From assembly GCF_002909255.1 (NCBI RefSeq), contig NZ_PIOB01000003.1:310001-374000 (forward strand): a DNA stretch of 64,000 bases, written 5' to 3'. The notes beneath the pieces were generated by a model. The model saw only the letters and a list, made by a program, of their open reading frames with translations, made no database searches and was not told the origin of the DNA. The translations under genes were made by a program, and so were the position numbers. The stretch is from Arenibacter hampyeongensis (lineage in GTDB: Bacteria; Bacteroidota; Bacteroidia; Flavobacteriales; Flavobacteriaceae). Position 1 is the stretch's first letter. Every line of letters starts with the position of its first letter. Below, piece by piece: positions 50,590 to 59,455 of this stretch.

Positions 50590-53334
50590 CTAAAGTGATT
50601 TTTTATAAGCCCCTGGAGTAACACCATATTTACTTTTGAAGGCAGTAGAAAAGTAATTTGGGGAAGAAAATCCTGTGCTATACCCTATTTCAGACATGGA
50701 AAGATCTGTGTTTTCTAACATAGTTTTTGCATTTTCCAATCTATAATTTGAAATATAATCGCTTACGCTTATACCTATTATTGCCTTTACCTTTCTATAT
50801 AACTGAACCCTCGAAATATTCAGTGCATCAGCTAAATTTTCTACGGAAAAATTGGTATTGTCCAGGTTTCCCTTTATTTGTTGATTTAGTTGACGTACAA
50901 ATAATTGTTCAGGGCTCCCAAACGCTTGTCCCTGATCAATTTTATGGATGTTATTGGTATAATAATACCTCAACTTTTCCCTATTGTAAAGGAGCGACTT
51001 TATTGATTGCGTTAAGATGGAATAGCTGAATGGCTTTGTCAAATAAAGATCGGCCCCGCTTTTAAGGCCCTGTAGAAAAGAATCCTTATTGCCCAAGGCT
51101 GTTAGGATGACAATTGGAATATGAGATGTTCGCAAATCGTTTTTCAAGATTTCACAAATTTCAAATCCATTTTTATCGGGCAAGTTAATATCACATATAA
51201 TAACATCAGGAATATGCTCAAATGCCAACTCTATACCATCGGTACCATCAGACAAGATCATATCATACTCGACACCTAGTTTATTCTTTAGAAAAAAACT
51301 CAAATCCCGATTGTCCTCTATTAAAAGAATGGAATAGCTATCCTCCCTAATCTTGGTATCCAGTTCCAGATAGTTATCATCCAAAGTAATCTCCCCGGGA
51401 AAATCACTAAGCCTTGTATCCGCCAAATCCGGGTCAATTACAATTTGATCTTCATTAAAATGGGTATTTCCTTTAAATAGGGTAATAATAAATTCCGTTC
51501 CGTGATAGGACTTAACTTCAATTTTACCAAGATGAAGTTCTACAAATTGTTTACTAAGATGTAACCCTACGCCTGAACTATTTTTCCTATTATTGGAACC
51601 CTTAAAAAATGGGGTGAATACATTTTGCAATTCGTTTTCCGGGATTCCTATTCCGTTGTCCTTAAAGTGAATATCAACAGTACTTTCGTCTAAATTATCG
51701 TGAATTTCAATATCTATTCTTCCATTATCAGGAGTAAATTTAAAAGCATTGGACAATAGGTTAAAATAGACTTTATCCATTAAATTTCTATCGATAAACA
51801 AGTCCAAATCTTCATTATTGGTGGTAATATTAAATTTGATTCCCCTCTTTTTTGCCTCCCCGATAAATTCTTTAAATATATTATTGGAAAACCTAAAAAT
51901 ATTGGTTTCTGAAGCCCTAACATTGAAATTTTGGTCCTCCACTTTTCTAAAATCCAATAAATTATTGATCAGCCTAAGTAAGCGATTGGAGTTGTTCTGA
52001 ATCAATTCCACCTCAAATCCAGTTTTATAGCCCTTTTGTTTGTCCCATTCCCGTAGCGATTCTATTGAACTCATAATTAGCGTGATAGGAGTTTTAAACT
52101 CATGGGATAACCCTGTAAAAAAGTTCAATTTGGCCTCATTACTTTCCTTTACTTCATTGGCTATTTTCTCGATTTGATTTCTTTGTACAGTAATCTTTTT
52201 ATTGATCAACTCCAGCTGTCTATTTTTCTTGGATATAGCTATTTTGGAATATATGCTATAAACAGCTAGGCCAAATATTATTACCGAAAATATAATAATG
52301 ATTTTCAGAATATTATTTTGTGAATAGTAGAGCTGCTCTTGTCTTTTAATGGCGGAAATCTGAGATTCAATGAGACCTTGTTGCTCATTTATTTTACTGA
52401 ATTGATTCTGCATTATATCAGCATTAAACTGATCAATAACAGTGGTGCTCAGAATATTATTTGTAGGCACTACTTCAGCGTTTAAAATTTTCAAGGCAAT
52501 CTTTATTGCTTCAGCACCACCTGTAGGATACAATATCGTTGCATTTAGAACCCCATCCTTTACCAATTGTATCCCTCCGTTAGGTCCATTAAGTCCGTCA
52601 ACACCAATGACTTTTATTTGGCCTTCCATGCCCAAATTCCTAGCTACCTCCCAGGCACCCTTGGCCATTCTATCGTTATGGGCAAAAATATAATCTACCG
52701 GTCCGGTGCTTGACAACAATTCTTGTAAACTTTCCGTGATGGATTCCTTCTCCCAATCCCCTTCTATGGTTCCTGCAAATTTTATTTTGGGAAATTTATC
52801 CAAAATCTGATGAAAGCCTAGGCTCCTTTCCTCAGCAGGAGATGATCCAGCTAGACCCCTTATTTCAATAACCCTTAATGAATCCTGAACATTGGAAACA
52901 ATGATTTTTGCAGCATTACGGCCAACTTCAATATTGTCTGCACCTACATATGCCGTGTATTTTTGGTTGTCCGTTTTCCTATCCACCACCAGAACCGGAA
53001 TCCCGGCATTCATTGCCTCTTCCACAATGGGAGTAATAGGCTTCGATTGAATAGGGGAAACAATAATGATATCAACACTGTCAGTTATGAAATCCTTTAC
53101 TTGTGCTATTTGTTGCCGAACATTGTAGTTTGCGTTCGAAATTCTTAAAGTAACATTGGGATACAATGAGGCCTGTACTTCCATGGAATTATTCATGGAT
53201 TGCCGCCACTCATCATTTAACATGGCCTGCGAGAAACCTATCCGTACTTCCTCTTTTTCAGTTTGTTTTGAACACGAGAAAAAAAGAAAAATCAGAAATA
53301 ACAACAATAAAAAGTTGATTCTTTTGAGACTCAT
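50590..53334 (-). CDS. hybrid two-component regulator with sugar-binding sensor domain (BT1754-like)
   Basis: This encodes 914 residues from the ATG at 53334 (a GTG at 53352 is also in frame). Order of domains: signal sequence with a lipobox-like F-F-S-C; a LacI/ribose-binding-type periplasmic domain (residues about 30-310, with V-D-R-K and D-Y-I-F-A-H-N-D); a membrane helix near residues 340-362; histidine kinase with H-E-F-K-T-P, N-L-L-S-N-A-F-K and G-I-G-I-P; a receiver with V-I-I-C-D-I-N-L-P-D; and a C-terminal AraC-type DNA-binding domain. The same design is known for the B. thetaiotaomicron fructose sensor BT1754. It should switch on the fructan genes that lie downstream on the same strand. 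Confidence 0.93.
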   Translation of the reverse strand: MSLKRINFLLLLFLIFLFFSCSKQTEKEEVRIGFSQAMLNDEWRQSMNNSMEVQASLYPNVTLRISNANYNVRQQIAQVKDFITDSVDIIIVSPIQSKPITPIVEEAMNAGIPVLVVDRKTDNQKYTAYVGADNIEVGRNAAKIIVSNVQDSLRVIEIRGLAGSSPAEERSLGFHQILDKFPKIKFAGTIEGDWEKESITESLQELLSSTGPVDYIFAHNDRMAKGAWEVARNLGMEGQIKVIGVDGLNGPNGGIQLVKDGVLNATILYPTGGAEAIKIALKILNAEVVPTNNILSTTVIDQFNADIMQNQFSKINEQQGLIESQISAIKRQEQLYYSQNNILKIIIIFSVIIFGLAVYSIYSKIAISKKNRQLELINKKITVQRNQIEKIANEVKESNEAKLNFFTGLSHEFKTPITLIMSSIESLREWDKQKGYKTGFEVELIQNNSNRLLRLINNLLDFRKVEDQNFNVRASETNIFRFSNNIFKEFIGEAKKRGIKFNITTNNEDLDLFIDRNLMDKVYFNLLSNAFKFTPDNGRIDIEIHDNLDESTVDIHFKDNGIGIPENELQNVFTPFFKGSNNRKNSSGVGLHLSKQFVELHLGKIEVKSYHGTEFIITLFKGNTHFNEDQIVIDPDLADTRLSDFPGEITLDDNYLELDTKIREDSYSILLIEDNRDLSFFLKNKLGVEYDMILSDGTDGIELAFEHIPDVIICDINLPDKNGFEICEILKNDLRTSHIPIVILTALGNKDSFLQGLKSGADLYLTKPFSYSILTQSIKSLLYNREKLRYYYTNNIHKIDQGQAFGSPEQLFVRQLNQQIKGNLDNTNFSVENLADALNISRVQLYRKVKAIIGISVSDYISNYRLENAKTMLENTDLSMSEIGYSTGFSSPNYFSTAFKSKYGVTPGAYKKSL

Positions 53335-53426
53335 AAAAATTGAGTTTATCACGTAAACTTAGGAAGTTAAAAAACTTCAATAGCAACTTACGAAAAATAC
53401 CCATTCAATTCCTAGAAATTCCCGCC

Positions 53427-53505
53427 AAATAATATTGGGCCGCTATTGCACAACCAAGGGAAAGGCTAACAACCATAATGCGAACAATACCAATCTATTT
53501 TTCAT
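53427..53505 (-). pseudogene. relic of a sulfatase gene start (signal peptide plus R-P-N-I-I)
   Basis: On the minus strand an ATG at 53505 starts M-K-N-R-L-V-L-F-A-L-W-L-L-A-F-P-L-V-V-Q, a clean signal peptide, then a TAG stop. Directly after the stop, in the same frame, comes R-P-N-I-I-W, the usual beginning of the mature part of S1 sulfatases, after which similarity ends. A C-to-T change in a Gln codon would explain the stop. The rest of the gene is missing, with the regulator's upstream region beginning there. It lies between the last sulfatase and the hybrid regulator. The fragment is short, so chance cannot be excluded. Confidence 0.4.
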
Positions 53506-53541
53506 AGGATACTTTTTGGTTATTAATTTCCTATTTGATTT

Positions 53542-55665
53542 TTACTTGGTAAAGAAAGCCTTTTCGGGAACTTTGGTTCTCGAAAAGGATGGACCTTCCC
53601 AGCTTAATTCCGGAGTGTTGGCGCTATTAGGGTTTCTACTGCAGTAAATCTTAATGGGGTGATAACCTGCTTTAAGGGTAATGCTCCCTTCTCTTGATGC
53701 ACCAGCTTCATATCCATAATCGGCATCAATAACACTTGCCCCATGAATTTTTAAAAAGCATTTAGTTTCGGACTTCATAGAGAAAGTATATTTCCCATCC
53801 ACGGGTATATTAATATATCCCTCAAAAAGTAACAACTCCCCTTTGTTCAACTTTATTCCTACTTGATCAAGGGATGCAACCTTGCCCATTGAAGTTGCCG
53901 GCAATGAATTTGTTTGAGGCAACCAAGGAGCCGAATTTTGGTAAGCTTTCCAACTAAGTCCGTTGGTCAGCCCTTCCACAGAACTTGCAGCAATGGCCGC
54001 ATTATCATATGGTCTTTGTGAAGTGGCATCAGGCATACGTACCTGCAGTACTCTTTCTTTAAAAGTTTGCTGCAACTCCTTCATATACCCATTACCCGCT
54101 AAATTATTAGCCTGTTGGGTATCGCTAATAACATTGTATATTTCAAAATCATCATTGGCATTTTTAATATCATAACGGAGTCCGACCAGGTCCCCGATCC
54201 GCATCATCTGCATTTCCTTCCTCAGTTTACCGCGATTATTCGGTGAAAATTCGTCATAATTTGGCGTGGGCTGACCTTGGGAATATTCCACGTAGATAAG
54301 ACTCTGTTGTTGGTCCCCTAGTCCAGTCAAGGACGGTAACAAGGAAACTCCGTCAGTGTTTACGGGTGCCGGACTACCAGCGGCATCAGTAAAGGTCGGC
54401 AACCAGTCATAGGATATTGAAGGCGATTTAACCACATGTCCAGCCTTAATTCGTGCCGGCCATTTGGCAATAGTAGGCAACCGCTCTCCCCCTTCCAGGA
54501 CATCCCTTTTAATTCCATCAAACGGACCAAAACTATTAAAGAAGTTGGCCTCATAGGGCTCATTGTCCAGATAGGATTCAATAGAGGGCCCATTGTCGGA
54601 ACTAAATACCACCAAGGTGTTTTGATCGATATTTAGATCGGATAATAGCTTTAAAATATCACCTACCTGATCATCGATTCTCCGAGTAGTCGTGGCATAT
54701 CGCTTATAAACATTGGGCCAGGCCACCTCTGGTGTAGCTTCATTGTTATCATGATCAAAAGTTACATTGCTATAGTCTGGATGTATCCAGGAATCTATGG
54801 ATCCGGTAGCGGTGTTTATCATTTGACCAGGTTTCCCTGTCCATTGCAGCCCACCATTTAAACCTCCCCCCTCGGGATAGGCCTGGGTGGGCAGCTCCAA
54901 AACGGCATGTGGGGTATCAAAGGCCAAATACATAAAGAAGGGCTGTTTTCCCCCTTTACCTTTTGTTTGTTCTACAATCCATTTTTTGGCTACTGCCGTC
55001 CAAAGGTCCCCGGTATAACATTTGTCAAGATCCTTACTCACCTCTGTTTTATTTTCATAGACTTCCTTTGCTCCCCTATAAAGACCTTCCTTGGGATAAT
55101 GCTCATGCCCGTCCCTGTGCCGCATATAGCCGTAATAGTAGTCGAACCCACGGTTTAAGGGATGTGCAGGCCAACTATCCCCATCTTCAGACCATTTATT
55201 GGAACCCATTAAACCCCATTTTCCGATTGCAGCAGCGGTATAACCCAACTTCTGAAGTACGTTACCCATGGTGTGGTTATCCGCCAATGCTTTGTCGAAC
55301 TGATTATTCCTTACATTGGCGTGCCCTTGACTTAAACCGGACAACAGGGAAGCCCTAGAAGGGGCACAAACCGGTGCAGCGGCATAGTGATGGGGCATTA
55401 ATGCCCCATCAGAAGCCATTTTGTCCAAATTGGGCGTCAAGACCCAAGGTTCACTGCGGTCGTTGATCTGCTGTCTTTGATTTTGAAAAAATACCCCTAC
55501 ATCGCCATATCCCAAATCATCGGTTAGGATAAATATAATGTTTGGTTTTTGATCATTGGCCATAGTCCCTGCCTCTTGGGCATAAGCTATTTTCCCGCCC
55601 AATCCCATTATCATTAAAACAACAATTGGTAACGAGTAGCGATTTCTTATTTTTAGGTATGACAT
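53542..55665 (-). CDS. S1 sulfatase with C-terminal PA14-like module
   Basis: This encodes 707 residues with a signal peptide (residues 1-30, ending A-Y-A-Q). The sulfatase core has F-I-L-T-D-D-L-G-Y-G-D at 46-56 with metal aspartates, Cys100 in C-A-P-S-R as the formylglycine site, G-K-W-G-L and S-S-D-N-G-P-S. After about residue 560 a second module begins (G-L-S-W-K-A-Y, L-F-E-G-Y-I-N-I-P-V-D-G-K-Y-T-F-S-M, L-K-I-H-G, L-K-A-G-Y-H-P-I-K-I), like PA14/GLEYA domains that bind carbohydrate. The extra domain probably targets the enzyme to its glycan. It would remove sulfate esters from an algal polysaccharide in the periplasm. The S1 subfamily cannot be assigned. Confidence 0.92.
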   Translation of the reverse strand: MSYLKIRNRYSLPIVVLMIMGLGGKIAYAQEAGTMANDQKPNIIFILTDDLGYGDVGVFFQNQRQQINDRSEPWVLTPNLDKMASDGALMPHHYAAAPVCAPSRASLLSGLSQGHANVRNNQFDKALADNHTMGNVLQKLGYTAAAIGKWGLMGSNKWSEDGDSWPAHPLNRGFDYYYGYMRHRDGHEHYPKEGLYRGAKEVYENKTEVSKDLDKCYTGDLWTAVAKKWIVEQTKGKGGKQPFFMYLAFDTPHAVLELPTQAYPEGGGLNGGLQWTGKPGQMINTATGSIDSWIHPDYSNVTFDHDNNEATPEVAWPNVYKRYATTTRRIDDQVGDILKLLSDLNIDQNTLVVFSSDNGPSIESYLDNEPYEANFFNSFGPFDGIKRDVLEGGERLPTIAKWPARIKAGHVVKSPSISYDWLPTFTDAAGSPAPVNTDGVSLLPSLTGLGDQQQSLIYVEYSQGQPTPNYDEFSPNNRGKLRKEMQMMRIGDLVGLRYDIKNANDDFEIYNVISDTQQANNLAGNGYMKELQQTFKERVLQVRMPDATSQRPYDNAAIAASSVEGLTNGLSWKAYQNSAPWLPQTNSLPATSMGKVASLDQVGIKLNKGELLLFEGYINIPVDGKYTFSMKSETKCFLKIHGASVIDADYGYEAGASREGSITLKAGYHPIKIYCSRNPNSANTPELSWEGPSFSRTKVPEKAFFTK

Positions 55666-55686
55666 TGACTTTCTAATATTTGGTGA

Positions 55687-57603
55687 TTATTTAAATTTAA
55701 GGTTGGGAAGCAATTCGTCTTTCAATAGTATTTGTTTTGCCTTGCCCATATATTTGTTTTTCTTGAACACGATATTTTTTGATGCTTTTACCGTAATGGC
55801 GGGATTATCGGGGTACAGTATGGGGAAGCTGCCAGAATTGGTTATCGTATTCCCTTGAAACAATAATCCATCAACATTTGAAATCTCCAAAACAAGATTG
55901 TCGAATTGATGAAACTGGTTATTAGTTATTTCAATATTTCTAAAGGCAATATTGTGATTTTCATCGTCCGTAACAAATCGAATCACACCTCTATTAAATC
56001 CACTATGCTGATTGTCCTGAAAAGTATTGTTCCTAATAATAAGGTTGGCAGCATTCCCTGATTCAAACCAATGACTACTTTCGACAGGTATCAATATAGC
56101 TTCCATTTCGGTACTGAAAAAATTGTTCTCGATAATCGTTTTCTTTGGATTGGAAATAAGAAGTCCTCTAGCCCGGTTACTGCTAATATTACAATTTTGC
56201 ACCAATAGTTCTGGATAGCCCTCTACATTTTCAATTAAATCGCCAACCTTTAGCCCCGCTGGCAGGTCTTCATTAAAGGTTAGAATCTGATACCTACCGT
56301 TTAAATACTCATTACTTTTCAGAGTGAGATAGTCATACGGAAAAAAGGAAGTCTCCAATCTCACCAGTCCAATAGTATCGTTGGTGCGCCCAATAGTAAA
56401 CCCTTGTTGCCGTGCATGTCCCATACGGACACCGATGCGTTTTTTGCCTATAATGTCTATCACTTCCTGATAGGTACCATGAACATTTGTTGCATCGTCC
56501 AACTGATTATTAAACGTGCAATTTTTTAGTACCACTTTGCCCCTACAACCAACAAAATGTGTGGCATCCGCTGTGGTAGAGACCATTCTTCCCTGGGAAG
56601 GGGTAACATTAAAGCTGTCCAAAATTAGGTCCGATGAATTCTCTGCAATCAACCCCATTCCTCCTGCGTGGTGGACATTCACATTTTTTGCATTAAAGCC
56701 TTCTGTTCCTGTAATCCGAAAGGCAGGTGCCAGGCGATTCAGACTCTGATCGCCCTTGCAGACCAAAACCATTCCCACGGGGGGCAATTTCTGTTTGTGA
56801 TTAAAAATACGGACCGTACCCGGCTTAACTTCCTCTACCCTTAAATTATCCTCCTTTCCACGTACTTTCTCCACCTTGGAACGTGGGTCGGTCTTATACT
56901 TATATTTTATTTTATCAAGATTGTGCTGAACAGTAGAGTTACGTGTGGCGGTTATTGGCGTATAAACTTCCGTATTAAAGGCGATGGCATTCCGAGTGGG
57001 GTCAAAAAGAATGGACTGTCCCAAGTTATGCTCATAATACTCCTTGACAAAAATTAATTGTCCATTTCTAATCTCATAGGGATACTCCTCTGAAAGCTCC
57101 ATGTCAAAAGAATTGTTCATCCCGTCATTGGCCACTATTAGCCCCTCACTATGGAAAGGCACTGCCCAGTCGACAGTAACATTCGTAATGGTAATATTTT
57201 TTGAATCCTCAATTAGAAAAGGAATCATTCTCCCGTGAAAAATAAAAGTAGAACCTTGGCCATTAATAGTCAAGTCCTGCATCCCAAATATAGGCATGGC
57301 AGTCTTCGCCAACACATCGTCATGATTGGAAATGCGTGTGAATTTTTCGAAGGCCTTATCCGGATAGAAATGGTAGGTTCCCTTTTCAAATTTAATTTCA
57401 GAGATGGGATATTCCCTGGCCTGATGAATCCTGGCCAAAACAGCTGGGGTAGCGTCTTCGGCTATTTCAGATGTGAACACCACATTTTCCGAAAGTAGCC
57501 CCTCCGATTGTGAAAAACCAGACCCACACAAAAGGAAAATGACAAGAAGTATCACAATTTTTAAACTCTTAGACTCTACTTTGGCTAATTGATATTTTCT
57601 CAT
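55687..57603 (-). CDS. right-handed beta-helix protein, probable GH110 alpha-1,3-galactosidase
   Basis: This encodes 638 residues with a signal peptide (residues about 15-31, ending G-F-S-Q). The middle shows repeating parallel beta-helix turns (I-T-N-V-T-V-D-W, N-V-N-V-H-H-A-G-G-M-G, L-V-Q-N-C-N-I-S-S-N-R-A-R-G). The segment S-T-T-A-D-A-T-H-F-V-G-C-R-G-K and then L-D-D-A-T-N-V-H-G-T-Y (residues about 342-375) looks like the active region of GH110 enzymes as I remember it, which release terminal alpha-1,3-linked galactose. Those residues include paired aspartates suitable for catalysis. The location between sulfatases supports action on a sulfated alpha-galactan. It could instead be another parallel beta-helix hydrolase or lyase. 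Confidence 0.7.
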   Translation of the reverse strand: MRKYQLAKVESKSLKIVILLVIFLLCGSGFSQSEGLLSENVVFTSEIAEDATPAVLARIHQAREYPISEIKFEKGTYHFYPDKAFEKFTRISNHDDVLAKTAMPIFGMQDLTINGQGSTFIFHGRMIPFLIEDSKNITITNVTVDWAVPFHSEGLIVANDGMNNSFDMELSEEYPYEIRNGQLIFVKEYYEHNLGQSILFDPTRNAIAFNTEVYTPITATRNSTVQHNLDKIKYKYKTDPRSKVEKVRGKEDNLRVEEVKPGTVRIFNHKQKLPPVGMVLVCKGDQSLNRLAPAFRITGTEGFNAKNVNVHHAGGMGLIAENSSDLILDSFNVTPSQGRMVSTTADATHFVGCRGKVVLKNCTFNNQLDDATNVHGTYQEVIDIIGKKRIGVRMGHARQQGFTIGRTNDTIGLVRLETSFFPYDYLTLKSNEYLNGRYQILTFNEDLPAGLKVGDLIENVEGYPELLVQNCNISSNRARGLLISNPKKTIIENNFFSTEMEAILIPVESSHWFESGNAANLIIRNNTFQDNQHSGFNRGVIRFVTDDENHNIAFRNIEITNNQFHQFDNLVLEISNVDGLLFQGNTITNSGSFPILYPDNPAITVKASKNIVFKKNKYMGKAKQILLKDELLPNLKFK

Positions 57604-57817
57604 TTCCTTATTTTAAAACCTTTGTTTCTCCTTACTTTCTGTTTCTTTTATAATGCACGATCAGAAATCTTCCCTAAGGCTTAACCAACAATCCAATTAT
57701 TGCCTTCTTGCCCAGGTTAAATAGTCATAAGCCTTTACCAGTGCACTTCTAGAAAAAGATTAAGACTACATGTGAGAGGCTTATAGTTATTAATTGGGAC
57801 TTGAACTTATAGTTAAT

Positions 57818-59284
57818 CTATAAATTTACTCCTGTTCCCTGAAGAGAGTCATCGTGATCCCATGTAATCAGCCAGGGATCACGGGTTTCAATTTGAAAGG
57901 CTTTCATTTTTTTGATCATTTTATCCATTACTTCCTTATAGTCAGGGTCGTTGGCCAGGTTTACGATTTCATTGGGGTCTTTTACCAAATCGAATAATTC
58001 AAATTCAGGCCGAAATAGGTAATCTTGTACCTTTCTTTTTCCGTAAAACTCCTTTTGACTTCTATGCACCTCCTGCCAGGTTGATGCGGCCCATAGATCC
58101 GAAGCAAACGGATATTCCGATCTCCATGCAATGTTTCTTATGAGCTTGTAATTTTTGTCGCTCACCACACGCATGGGGTAATACATGGTGATTTCATGAA
58201 ATGTATGGGATGCATATATTTGATCCCAGCCTTCAGGTTCATTTACATTCAACACATCTTTAAAAGAACGCCCATGAAACGAATATCCTTTTGTTTCCAC
58301 CTGCGCCATGTCCAAGATGGTAGGCGTAAGGTCTACCCAAGAAATCATAGCATCCGAAACAGTATTCTTCAACTTGGAGAAAGGGTCTTTAATAATACAG
58401 GGCAGTTTCATCCCTGGCTCATATAGGGTGGTCTTTGCTCCCGGAAAAGCCATGCCGTTGTCGGATATATAAATAACAATAGTGTTGTCCGCCTTCCCCG
58501 ACTCCTTAAGCAACTGCATCAACCTGCCAAAACCCTGATCTATTCTGGAAACACTTTGATAGTACTGGGCAATTTCTTCCCTACTTTCATTCGTGTCCGG
58601 TAAAAAATCCGGCACCACGACCTCAGCCGGATCGTAAACAATAGTTTCTACCCCTGGATAGCCTTCCAACTTGTTCCCAAAACTGTTTGGTGCATCCCAT
58701 TGTTCGGGATCTGTAGAATTTGCCCTATGCGGATCATCCGTACAGAAATACAAAAAAAATGGCTTTTCGGATGTCAAAATATCTTTGCATTCTTCTGCCA
58801 TGGCCACGGTACTTCTAGGGTCGGCCTTCAACTCTTGTTCAAAATGGTACACGGATTCCGGAGCCACGTGATATTTACCGATTCTGGCCGTGGCATATCC
58901 TTCTTTTTCAAGCAGCACCGGCAGGGATTTTACGATGTCATAGGTGCTAAAGTGATGATAGTCGTGTACATGACCATAAGAACCGGTGGCATGGCCATAG
59001 AGTCCGGTAAGAATTACCGATCTACTGGCAGCACAACTGGCAGTGGTACAATAGGCGTTATTGAAACGCACACCTTCAGAGGCCAATTTATCCAGATTCG
59101 GGGTTTTTATCACCCTATTCCCGTAGGCCCCGAGGGCATCGGTTCCATGGTCATCGGCTACAAAGAGTATTATGTTGGGCCTCTCTACTTGCTTTGGTGC
59201 GGCTATCTCTGATTCCTTTTTTTCACTACAGCCTGTAAACATTAAACCAAAATAAGCGGAAATAATAATTAACTTATATTTCAT
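57818..59284 (-). CDS. S1 sulfatase lipoprotein with C-A-A-S-R active site
   Basis: This encodes 488 residues with a lipoprotein signal (L-M-F-T-G-C, Cys19). The core starts R-P-N-I-I-L-F-V-A-D-D-H-G at 35-47; the formylglycine site is Cys84 in C-A-A-S-R, where alanine replaces the common proline, which the C-x-P/A-x-R rule permits. Further matches are G-K-Y-H-V-A-P, Y-I-S-D-N-G-M-A-F-P-G-A-K-T-T-L-Y-E-P-G and the terminal W-D-H-D. The architecture is close to heparan N-sulfatase-like S1 enzymes (S1_8 type). It is anchored to the envelope and would desulfate an oligosaccharide. It forms a run with two more sulfatase genes upstream on the same strand. Confidence 0.92.
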   Translation of the reverse strand: MKYKLIIISAYFGLMFTGCSEKKESEIAAPKQVERPNIILFVADDHGTDALGAYGNRVIKTPNLDKLASEGVRFNNAYCTTASCAASRSVILTGLYGHATGSYGHVHDYHHFSTYDIVKSLPVLLEKEGYATARIGKYHVAPESVYHFEQELKADPRSTVAMAEECKDILTSEKPFFLYFCTDDPHRANSTDPEQWDAPNSFGNKLEGYPGVETIVYDPAEVVVPDFLPDTNESREEIAQYYQSVSRIDQGFGRLMQLLKESGKADNTIVIYISDNGMAFPGAKTTLYEPGMKLPCIIKDPFSKLKNTVSDAMISWVDLTPTILDMAQVETKGYSFHGRSFKDVLNVNEPEGWDQIYASHTFHEITMYYPMRVVSDKNYKLIRNIAWRSEYPFASDLWAASTWQEVHRSQKEFYGKRKVQDYLFRPEFELFDLVKDPNEIVNLANDPDYKEVMDKMIKKMKAFQIETRDPWLITWDHDDSLQGTGVNL

Positions 59285-59455
59285 ATTTTATCGTTTTAAA
59301 TAGAATAAACAAGAGTCATAATTTCTTTGGCTCCCTATCCATATGTAAATCAAAACCACATTGGGTTTATGCAATTATTGGTTCTGACCTAATTCAGGGA
59401 GTACCAGCAGCATTGGTGTAAATAGGGACATAACAATATCTTTTAACGTGCTAAA

